A model generated the notes under the pieces. That model made no database searches, was not told where the DNA came from, and was given only the letters and a program-made list of their open reading frames with translations. A stretch of 64,000 nt of DNA, taken from Cesiribacter sp. SM1 (GTDB lineage Bacteria > Bacteroidota > Bacteroidia > Cytophagales > Cyclobacteriaceae). A program made the position numbers and the translations under genes. Each line of letters starts with the position of its first letter. Position 1 is the first letter of the stretch. The stretch is from assembly GCF_020178975.1 (NCBI RefSeq), contig NZ_JAHXBU010000047.1, forward strand, positions 1-64,000. The letters run 5' to 3'. This document shows, one piece after another, positions 51,111 through 58,173 of this stretch.

Positions 51111-53045
51111 ATGGGAAAAATAATAGGAATTGACTTGGGTACTACCAACTCTTGCGTTGCCGTAATGGAAGGTAACGAGCCGGTAGTAATCCCTAATAGT
51201 GAAGGCCGCCGCACTACGCCGTCCATTGTAGCCTTTTTGGAGAACGGCGAGCGTAAAGTTGGCGATCCTGCCAAGCGCCAGGCCATCACCAACCCTAAGC
51301 GCACCATTAGCTCGGTGAAGCGCTTTATGGGTAAAAAATACTCTGAAGTTTCTGCAGAAGCCAAGCGTGTTTCTTATGAAGTTGAGCAGGGTGCTAACGA
51401 TACACTTCGTGTTAAAATAGGCGACCGCCAATATACGCCACAGGAGCTTTCGGCCATGATTCTGCAGAAGATGAAGTCTACTGCCGAAGATTACCTGGGA
51501 ACAGAAATCAAGGAAGCTGTAATTACCGTACCTGCATACTTTAATGATGCCGAACGTCAGGCAACAAAAGAAGCAGGCCAAATTGCTGGTCTTGAAGTAA
51601 AACGTATCATCAACGAGCCAACAGCAGCTGCCCTGGCCTATGGTCTGGACAAGAAAAGCCAGGACATGAAAATTGCGGTATTCGACCTTGGTGGCGGTAC
51701 CTTCGATATTTCTGTGCTGGAACTGGGTGAGGGTGTGTTCGAAGTAAAATCTACCAACGGTGATGTGCACCTGGGTGGTGACGACTTCGATGCCAAAATC
51801 ATTGACTGGCTGGCAGATGAGTTTAAGAACGACGAGGGCATTGACCTGCGTAAAGATCCTATGGCCCTGCAGCGCCTGAAGGAAGCAGCCGAAAAGGCCA
51901 AAATTGAGCTTTCTTCTTCGCAGCAGACCGAAATTAACCTGCCGTACATTATGCCGGTAGATGGCATTCCAAAGCACCTTGTGCGTAGCCTTAGCCGCGC
52001 TAAGTTCGAGCAGCTGGTAGACGGCCTGGTACAGCGTACCATGGGCCCTGTACGCCAGGCGCTGAAAGATGCCAATATGTCGCCATCAGATATCGACGAA
52101 GTAATTCTGGTAGGTGGTTCTACCCGTATTCCTAAAATTCAGGAAGAAGTAGAGAAATTCTTTGGTAAGAAGCCAAGCAAAGGTGTAAACCCAGATGAGG
52201 TAGTAGCTATTGGTGCTGCCATTCAGGGTGGTGTACTTACCGGCGAGGTTAAAGATGTGTTGCTGCTGGATGTTACGCCGCTGTCACTGGGTATCGAAAC
52301 CATGGGTGGCGTAATGACCAAACTGATTGAGTCTAACACAACGATTCCTACCAAGAAATCAGAAGTGTTCTCTACAGCCAGCGACAACCAGCCAAGCGTG
52401 GAAATTCACGTACTGCAGGGCGAGCGTCCTATGGCGAAAGATAACCGTACCATTGGCCGTTTCCACCTTGATGGTATTCCACCAGCACCTCGTGGTATCC
52501 CTCAGATCGAAGTAACTTTCGATATTGATGCCAACGGTATCCTACACGTATCTGCCAAAGACAAAGGCACTGGTAAAGAGCAAAAGATCCGCATCGAAGC
52601 AAGCAGCGGTCTGAGCGAGCAGGAAATCGAAAAAATGCGCCGCGAGGCCGAAGCCAATGCCGAGTCAGACAAACAGGCTAAGGAAAAAGTTGAAAAACTG
52701 AACCAGGCCGACTCGCTGATCTTCCAGACTGAAAAGCAGCTAAAAGAGTATGGCGATAAGCTTAGCGAAGGCAACCGCAGCAAAATCAGCAGTGCGCTTG
52801 AGCAACTGAAAACTGCTCACCAGCAGCAGGATGTAGCCGCAATTGACAATGCTATGAACGAGCTCAACACTACCTGGCAGGCAGCTGCACAGGAGATGTA
52901 TGCAGCCGGCGGCGGACAGCCAGGTGCTGATGGTGCCGGACCACAAGGTGGACCAGGTGCAGGCCCGGGTGCTAATGCCGGTGGCGGAGCCGCAGGCGAT
53001 GTGTCTGATGTAGAGTATGAAGAAGTAGATGATAACAAGAAGTAG
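51111..53045 (+). CDS. dnaK: Molecular chaperone DnaK (Hsp70)
   Basis: A full-length 644-residue Hsp70. The ATPase domain carries [33 protein letters not shown] and [16 protein letters not shown]; the substrate domain has [17 protein letters not shown] and the linker before it (KDVLLLDV). The C terminus ends in a Gly/Ala/Pro-rich tail and the acidic segment [12 protein letters not shown]. DnaK folds nascent and stressed proteins with DnaJ and GrpE. Neither partner gene is adjacent, so dnaK is monocistronic here with its own terminator. The upstream palindrome suggests heat-shock control shared with htpG. Confidence 0.98.
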   Translation: MGKIIGIDLGTTNSCVAVMEGNEPVVIPNSEGRRTTPSIVAFLENGERKVGDPAKRQAITNPKRTISSVKRFMGKKYSEVSAEAKRVSYEVEQGANDTLRVKIGDRQYTPQELSAMILQKMKSTAEDYLGTEIKEAVITVPAYFNDAERQATKEAGQIAGLEVKRIINEPTAAALAYGLDKKSQDMKIAVFDLGGGTFDISVLELGEGVFEVKSTNGDVHLGGDDFDAKIIDWLADEFKNDEGIDLRKDPMALQRLKEAAEKAKIELSSSQQTEINLPYIMPVDGIPKHLVRSLSRAKFEQLVDGLVQRTMGPVRQALKDANMSPSDIDEVILVGGSTRIPKIQEEVEKFFGKKPSKGVNPDEVVAIGAAIQGGVLTGEVKDVLLLDVTPLSLGIETMGGVMTKLIESNTTIPTKKSEVFSTASDNQPSVEIHVLQGERPMAKDNRTIGRFHLDGIPPAPRGIPQIEVTFDIDANGILHVSAKDKGTGKEQKIRIEASSGLSEQEIEKMRREAEANAESDKQAKEKVEKLNQADSLIFQTEKQLKEYGDKLSEGNRSKISSALEQLKTAHQQQDVAAIDNAMNELNTTWQAAAQEMYAAGGGQPGADGAGPQGGPGAGPGANAGGGAAGDVSDVEYEEVDDNKK

Positions 53046-53065
53046 TATTGACTACTGATCCAATA

Positions 53066-53100
53066 AAAAGCCCCGGCCTTCAAGTCGGGGCTTTTGTTTT
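53066..53100 (+). terminator. Rho-independent terminator of dnaK
   Basis: AAAAGCCCCG and CGGGGCTTTT form a 10-bp perfect stem, followed by GTTTT. It lies 21 bases after the dnaK stop codon. Confidence 0.9.
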
Positions 53101-53163
53101 GCATATTGTTCATAAGTGTAATGTTATCATGGTGAAAAACAGATCTCTGCAGAATATTATATA

Positions 53164-53199
53164 AATGTTTGTTCATTGATTTTCATGAATGTTTGAACA
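53164..53199. repeat. Direct repeat AATGTTTG-N3-ATTG ahead of the TonB receptor
   Basis: AATGTTTGTTCATTG (53164) and AATGTTTGAACATTG... (53188) stand 24 bases apart, about two helix turns, some 190-220 bases ahead of the receptor start. The second copy includes a near palindrome (ATGTTTGAACAT). The 339-bp gap 53046-53384 contains no gene besides this and the dnaK terminator. Confidence 0.45.
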
Positions 53200-53384
53200 T
53201 TGTGTTATTATGCTGATAACTACAAGATAATCAGGGCGTTATTGTGGAATTTTTCGGGTACCGATTGATAATAGATCTTTTCATTACAGCACATTATGGA
53301 ATGCTTTAATAGAAATAGTGAGGAGCGGGCATTGCTGTAATATTGTAAAATTATTTGACCTCACTAAACAACCACTACTGATTT

Positions 53385-55391
53385 ATGAAGTGTATTCATT
53401 TTGCCTTCCTGGTGCTGGGAGGGCTATGCCTGCCTGTTGCTGCAACTGCACAGCAGCCGGCAGATAGTCTGCTGCTGGAGTTGCAGGGATTATCGGCCTA
53501 TGAAGAGGCTAGTGCATTACAGGCACAACTAAATGGTAAATTGGGTGTAGGCAGCCACATTGGCTTGAGCAGCCGTGAGACTCCCGGAATTGTATCTGTC
53601 ATTACTGCCCAGGATATACAGGATATGGGTGCGCGCGATTTTATTGATGTGATGCGCGTTGTGCCCGGCTTTGATTTTGCCGCAGACGTAGATTTTGCCG
53701 TTGGTCCTACCATACGAGGTAACTGGGCTATGGAAGGAAAAATGCTGCTGATGGTAGATGGTGTGAAGTACAATGATCTCCTGTACCAGAACCTGTTCTT
53801 TGGCAACCACCTGCCGGTAGACCAGATCGAAAGGGTTGAAATTATTCGTGGTCCGGGATCGGCCATGTATGGCGGTACGGCAGAATATGGGGTAATCAAC
53901 ATTACAACAAAAGGTGCATCCGGCCTGAATGGCGTTTCTGCTACAGGCAGCTATGGCATGTATGGCAAAGACCTGGCCCGCCGCAACATTGGCCTTAGCA
54001 TTGGTAAACGTATAGGGAATGTTGTTGTTGATGTTTCGGCACACACAGGCAGGGCAAACAGGAGCAATAGCATGTACCAGCCAGGCTTTGATGCCTTTGT
54101 TGGAGAAGTAAACCTGGCCGACGGCCGGGGGCAAACAAACCCGGGCTTTGTGAGTGCGGGCGTTTCCTGGAAGGGGCTTAAGTCGCGCTTTGTTTTCGAT
54201 GACTACTCCTGGAGCAACTATCATTACGACCTTCAGACTAAAATCATGACTGGTTTGCTTGAGTACGAATTTAAAGTAGGAAAAAGGTTTACCCTTACGC
54301 CACAGCTAAGCTATACCAACCAGATGCCATGGTACTACAAAAACTCTTTATTCCCCTCTGATGAACACAAGTATCTCTATGAATATAAAATAAGGACCGA
54401 GCGTGCTACCGCTAACCTGACCGGGGGCTATAAAGTTAACCACCGCTTGTATTTAACTTCTGGAGTGGAATGGTACCAGGAGCGGGCAAAGGATGTGTTG
54501 GATCAGGGTAATTTTGGAGATGTGCAGCAGGTTGAGTATCAAAATTTTTCTGCATTTGGCGAGGCGCTGCTAAAGCACAGGCTGGCCAATATAACTGGCG
54601 GTATACGATTAGAGCATCACAGTGCTTTTGGTTACGCCTGGGCTCCACGCTTTGCCATTACAAAGCACGTGAACCGCCTGCACTTTAAAGGTTTGGCCAG
54701 TGGTGCTTACAGGGCACCAGGCATTGAGAACATCAACATGAGTGATGATATAAAACCGGAGCGCAGCAGTACTTATGAGCTGGAAACAGGCTACCAGTTT
54801 ACAAAAGATATGCTCCTGGCTGTAAATCTCTTCAAGATTAAAACAAAGGACATTATTGTTTTCAGCTATGTTGACGTTGAAAATGAAGGCTTTGGAAATT
54901 TTGAGCAGGTGAGCAGTAAGGGTGTTGAAGTTGTATACCAGGTGCGCCGGCCAAAATGGTCTTCAAACCTCACTTATTCCTATAGCCGTGCTTCTGATAA
55001 GAATGCAGTAGAGCAGTATAAGGTCTCAGGTAAAGATCATCTGAATATTGGTATCGCCGCTCATAAATTAACCCTGCATGGGGGGTACAGGGTGTCGAAC
55101 CGCTTCAGCATCAATCCTTCTCTGGTTCTTATTGGCGAACGCTATGGTTACAAAGGCTACGATGAAGAAGGCACGCCGTTGCTGATGCGTTTTGCGCCAT
55201 TTCTGCTGGCAGACCTGCACCTGCAGTATAAAGATCTGCTGCCGGGGCTTACACTGGGCGTGGGTACCCACAACCTGCTGAATGAAGAGAATTCCTTTGT
55301 TCAGGCCTATAACGGCAGCAGTGATCCTGTGCCCGGCCCTGGCAGAGAATATACAGTGAAGGTATCTTACGACTTAAAATTCACGAAATAA
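53385..55391 (+). CDS. TonB-dependent outer-membrane receptor
   Basis: A 668-residue protein with a signal peptide (MKCIHFAFLVLGGLCLPVA, cleavage after ATA). The plug domain is clear: ETPGIVSVITAQDIQDMGAR, DVMRVVPGFDF, MLLMVDGVKYND and RVEIIRGPGSAMYGG, followed by a 22-strand barrel ending in YTVKVSYDLKFTK. The common N-terminal carboxypeptidase-like extension of SusC-type receptors is absent, so it is a classical siderophore/vitamin-type receptor. The stop codon overlaps the start of the YfiR gene (TAATG), so the two are co-translated. The ligand is unknown. Confidence 0.92.
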   Translation: MKCIHFAFLVLGGLCLPVAATAQQPADSLLLELQGLSAYEEASALQAQLNGKLGVGSHIGLSSRETPGIVSVITAQDIQDMGARDFIDVMRVVPGFDFAADVDFAVGPTIRGNWAMEGKMLLMVDGVKYNDLLYQNLFFGNHLPVDQIERVEIIRGPGSAMYGGTAEYGVINITTKGASGLNGVSATGSYGMYGKDLARRNIGLSIGKRIGNVVVDVSAHTGRANRSNSMYQPGFDAFVGEVNLADGRGQTNPGFVSAGVSWKGLKSRFVFDDYSWSNYHYDLQTKIMTGLLEYEFKVGKRFTLTPQLSYTNQMPWYYKNSLFPSDEHKYLYEYKIRTERATANLTGGYKVNHRLYLTSGVEWYQERAKDVLDQGNFGDVQQVEYQNFSAFGEALLKHRLANITGGIRLEHHSAFGYAWAPRFAITKHVNRLHFKGLASGAYRAPGIENINMSDDIKPERSSTYELETGYQFTKDMLLAVNLFKIKTKDIIVFSYVDVENEGFGNFEQVSSKGVEVVYQVRRPKWSSNLTYSYSRASDKNAVEQYKVSGKDHLNIGIAAHKLTLHGGYRVSNRFSINPSLVLIGERYGYKGYDEEGTPLLMRFAPFLLADLHLQYKDLLPGLTLGVGTHNLLNEENSFVQAYNGSSDPVPGPGREYTVKVSYDLKFTK

Positions 55392-55924
55392 TGCAGGCAA
55401 TCATGAAAAAACAACTCATTATAGCAATTGCTCTATGCCTGCTGCCGCTTAGTTCGCTCCTGGCGCAGGCTGTTAATTATAAAGCACAAAGTGTATTTCT
55501 GTTCAACTTTGCCCGCTATGCCGAATGGCCGGCCTCTGCACCCGATAATGAGGTGATACGCTTTGGTATCATGGGTAAAACCGAGGTATTCAAAGAACTT
55601 GATGAGGTTCTGAAGGTTAAAACCATCAATGGCAAAAAGTGCCAGGTAGAAAAAATAACAAATGCGGCTTCAGTGGGCTATTACCACATTATTTTTGTGG
55701 CTGATAATGAGAGTAGTAAACTGCTTGACTTGTTGAAAGCACTGGGAGATAAACCTACCCTGGTGGTTACAGAACGCGATAACCTGATTCGTAAAGGTGC
55801 TGCCATCAGCTTTTTTATAGCGGATGATCAGAAGCTGCATTTTCAACTCAATGACGATGCACTTAGCAAAGCTAAAATACAGCTTGCAAACTCTTTAAAG
55901 AGCCTTGCACTGGCCGATCACTAA
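55391..55924 (+). CDS. YfiR-family periplasmic protein (DUF4154)
   Basis: A 177-residue protein with a signal peptide (KKQLIIAIALCLLPLSSLLA). The mature start NYKAQSVFLFNFARYAEWP is the family hallmark; GIMGKTEVFKELDEVL, HIIFVADNES and LVVTERDNLIRKGAAISFFI follow in the expected order. In Pseudomonas, YfiR restrains the cyclase YfiN in the periplasm. Here no cyclase or kinase follows, so the output partner must be coded elsewhere. Only one Cys is present (KKCQVEK), so the disulfide pairs of the Pseudomonas protein are missing. The gene is coupled to the TonB receptor. Confidence 0.9.
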   Translation: MQAIMKKQLIIAIALCLLPLSSLLAQAVNYKAQSVFLFNFARYAEWPASAPDNEVIRFGIMGKTEVFKELDEVLKVKTINGKKCQVEKITNAASVGYYHIIFVADNESSKLLDLLKALGDKPTLVVTERDNLIRKGAAISFFIADDQKLHFQLNDDALSKAKIQLANSLKSLALADH

Positions 55925-55953
55925 TCTTCTTTTTCATACATATTCCTCAATTT

Positions 55954-55988
55954 AAAACCAGTTTCTGTAGAGGCTGGTTTTTTATTTT
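55954..55988 (+). terminator. Rho-independent terminator of the TonB/YfiR operon
   Basis: AAAACCAG and CTGGTTTT form an 8-bp stem around a 12-base loop, followed by TTATTTTAG. Confidence 0.75.
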
Positions 55989-56066
55989 AGCCTGCCTCCA
56001 GACATCAGAACAAGCTTAGCTTTTGTGTAAACGGGCGTGGGTTTATACCTTTGGTAAAAAAAACTC

Positions 56067-57419
56067 ATGGCGTCAACACTTATCCTAAATGCGCAACTGG
56101 TTAACCAGGGCAAGGTACAGGAAGCAGATGTGCTTATTTCAGACGGGCGCATTATACGCATAGGCAAAGACCTGCAGCATATTGTAGCCGACAGGGTGCT
56201 GGATGCAGGCGGTAAATACCTGTTGCCGGGGGTAATTGATGATCAGGTGCATTTCAGGGAGCCAGGGCTCACGCACAAAGCCACCATTGCCACCGAAAGC
56301 CGTGCTGCTGTGGCAGGGGGCGTTACTTCTTTTATGGAGATGCCCAATACGCAGCCACAAACCCTTACCCAGGCGCTGCTGGAAGAGAAGTACCAGATAG
56401 CAGCACAAAGCTCCTTTGCCAACTACTCTTTTTTCATGGGAGCCTCAAACGATAACCTGGAGGAAGTGCTGCGCACCGATCCGGAGCGTGTATGTGGCAT
56501 CAAGGTGTTTATGGGTTCCTCTACCGGCAACATGCTGGTAGATAACGAGCAAACACTGGAGGGGCTTTTTAGCCGGGTAGAAATGCTCATTGCCACGCAC
56601 TGCGAAGATGAGGCCACCATTCGCCGAAACATAGAAGTGTACCGGCAGCAGTGGGGCGAGGAGGTGCCTGTGCGCTTTCACCCCCAGATTCGCAGTGCCG
56701 AGGCCTGCTACAAAAGCAGCAGCATGGCTGTTGCGCTTGCGCGCAAATGGGGTGCGCAGCTGCATGTGCTCCACATCAGTACTGCCAGGGAGCTGGAGCT
56801 GTTCGATAGAGACATACCACTGGCAGAAAAGAAAGTTACAGCGGAGGCCTGCATACACCACCTCTGGTTCACAGAGCAGGATTATGAAATTAAAGGCAAT
56901 TTTATTAAATGGAACCCTGCTGTAAAATCGGCTGCAGACAGGGCTGCACTAAGAAAAGCCCTGGCAGAAGGGGTGCTGGATGTGCTGGCAACCGACCACG
57001 CCCCCCACACTCTTGAGGAAAAGGCAGGCACTTATTTTAAAGCCCCCAGTGGTGGCCCGCTGGTACAGCATAGCCTGGTGGCAGCCCTGGAGCTGGCAAA
57101 GCAGGGCGTGCTAAGCCTGCCACAGGTGGTAGAAAAAATGTGCCATAACCCGGCCATCCTGTTCCGCATAAAAGAGCGGGGGTTTATTGAAGAAGGCTAT
57201 TGGGCAGACCTGGTGCTGGTAGATCCGCAGCAGTCCTGGACAGTTAGCAGAGAAAATATATTATACAAGTGCGGCTGGTCTCCATTGGAGGGGCAGGAAT
57301 TTCAGCATAAAGTTACCCACACATGGGTGAATGGAGAACTGGTGTGGGAGGAAGGCCAGCTTCATGAAAGGAAAGCAGCCCAACGCTTACTTTTCGACAG
57401 GGCCAGCATAAACCGCTGA
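56067..57419 (+). CDS. pyrC: Dihydroorotase
   Basis: A 450-residue amidohydrolase of the class I dihydroorotase group. The metal site includes QVHFREPG (residues 60-67), the lysine expected to be carbamylated in GIKVFMGSS, His in IATHCED and LHVLHIST, and Asp in LATDHAPHT. The first metal-binding position is Gln60 in place of the usual His of HxH; I believe this substitution occurs in other Bacteroidota dihydroorotases as well. The enzyme closes carbamoyl-aspartate to dihydroorotate in pyrimidine synthesis. The gene stands alone, between the YfiR terminator and tRNA-His. Confidence 0.93.
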   Translation: MASTLILNAQLVNQGKVQEADVLISDGRIIRIGKDLQHIVADRVLDAGGKYLLPGVIDDQVHFREPGLTHKATIATESRAAVAGGVTSFMEMPNTQPQTLTQALLEEKYQIAAQSSFANYSFFMGASNDNLEEVLRTDPERVCGIKVFMGSSTGNMLVDNEQTLEGLFSRVEMLIATHCEDEATIRRNIEVYRQQWGEEVPVRFHPQIRSAEACYKSSSMAVALARKWGAQLHVLHISTARELELFDRDIPLAEKKVTAEACIHHLWFTEQDYEIKGNFIKWNPAVKSAADRAALRKALAEGVLDVLATDHAPHTLEEKAGTYFKAPSGGPLVQHSLVAALELAKQGVLSLPQVVEKMCHNPAILFRIKERGFIEEGYWADLVLVDPQQSWTVSRENILYKCGWSPLEGQEFQHKVTHTWVNGELVWEEGQLHERKAAQRLLFDRASINR

Positions 57420-57518
57420 AACAGGCTGTAGCATAGTTGCAGCATGTGGCCCTGGATATCCTTTGCTCTTCAGCCCAAAAATCTTTTTGAGAGAAAATAA
57501 AAATAGTGCTGGTAGAAT

Positions 57519-57550
57519 ATTGCGGGATATCACTCTCTGTATTACCTTTG
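57519..57550 (+). promoter_or_regulatory. Promoter of tRNA-His
   Basis: ATTG (57519-57522), 20 bases, TACCTTTG (57543-57550). The second box is a perfect TAnnTTTG and the first differs by one base from TTTG. The mature tRNA begins 15 bases downstream. Confidence 0.7.
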
Positions 57551-57564
57551 CATTCCAATCTGAT

Positions 57565-57639
57565 GGTAATTGTAGCTCAGTTGGTTAGAGCGCCTGATTG
57601 TGGTTCAGGAGGTCGCCGGTTCGAGCCCGGTCTTTTACC
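57565..57639 (+). tRNA. tRNA-His (anticodon GTG)
   Basis: The cloverleaf is complete: an extra G at -1 (57565), D arm GCTC/GAGC, anticodon stem CCTGA/TCAGG with loop TTGTGGT (anticodon GTG), T arm GCCGG/CCGGT with loop TTCGAGC, and discriminator C73. G-1 and C73 are the identity elements for histidine. The acceptor stem (GTAATTG/CTTTTAC) has two T-T mismatches at positions 5-68 and 6-67. CCA is not clearly encoded (CCAT follows). A perfect terminator is downstream. Confidence 0.93.
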
Positions 57640-57648
57640 CATATTTTT

Positions 57649-57676
57649 CCCCTGCCGGTAACGGCAGGGGTTTTTT
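57649..57676 (+). terminator. Terminator of tRNA-His
   Basis: CCCCTGCCG and CGGCAGGGG form a perfect 9-bp stem, loop GTAA, followed by six T. Confidence 0.92.
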
Positions 57677-57781
57677 GTTTAAAGGGGCTTTCAAAACAAA
57701 CTTTTTACGTAAATTACTGCTTAGTTGAACATCGGATTTTAGTTACTAACCCAGGCATAGGAAAAGAAAAAGAGAGATTGC

Positions 57782-58036
57782 ATGAGGCCGGAAGTATTTA
57801 TGGATCTGCCCATAAGGGATAAGGTAAAAGTGTTGTATGAGAAGGGTACTTTTGTAGTAGCCATACGCTACTATGGCTATAAAATTAACCTCTACCTCAT
57901 GCAGAATTATTATGTTGAGGTTTTTTACAACCACAAGCAGGATTGTATAGAAAAAATTGAACTATTCAACCCGCGTCATACCCGCCTTAAATTCTATGCC
58001 GATCAAATTAAGATCAGCCTGCCTGCAGGGATATAA
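57782..58036 (+). CDS. Small hypothetical protein, 84 residues
   Basis: The protein is soluble and Tyr/Lys-rich, with alternating beta-like segments: KVKVLYEKGTFVVAIRYYGY, KINLYLMQNYYVEVFYNHKQ and DCIEKIELFNPRHTRLKFYA. No signal peptide, membrane segment or known motif is present. The even codon pattern and purine-rich leader (AAAGAGAGA) suggest a genuine gene; a second ATG at 57800 is possible. An octanucleotide repeat array begins within 4 bases of its stop codon. Function unknown. Confidence 0.7.
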   Translation: MRPEVFMDLPIRDKVKVLYEKGTFVVAIRYYGYKINLYLMQNYYVEVFYNHKQDCIEKIELFNPRHTRLKFYADQIKISLPAGI

Positions 58037-58040
58037 GTTT

Positions 58041-58072
58041 TGAGGGAGTGAAGGATTGATTTTGTGAGTAGT
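58041..58072 (+). repeat. Octanucleotide tandem array D, left arm
   Basis: Four 8-mers follow the stop codon of the 84-residue protein by 4 bases: TGAGGGAG, TGAAGGAT, TGATTTTG, TGAGTAGT. The inverted counterpart is at 58130-58173. Confidence 0.7.
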
Positions 58073-58129
58073 AGACCCCTGCTGAAAAAATCCTGTATTG
58101 TGATATGGCAAGTCTTGATTCGGTAAATA

Positions 58130-58173
58130 CATCGCTCACTCTCTCACCCCCTCTTCAAAATCACAACTTAGAA
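58130..58173 (-). repeat. Octanucleotide tandem array D, right arm
   Basis: Read on the minus strand, from just after the stop codon of the WG-repeat gene: TGATTTTG, A, AGAGGGGG, TGAGAGAG, TGAGCGAT. The words match the left arm in inverted orientation. About 57 bases without any gene lie between the arms. Confidence 0.65.

Noticed and set aside
51051-51977. 308-codon frame on the minus strand
   Set aside because: Antisense to the conserved ATPase domain of dnaK.
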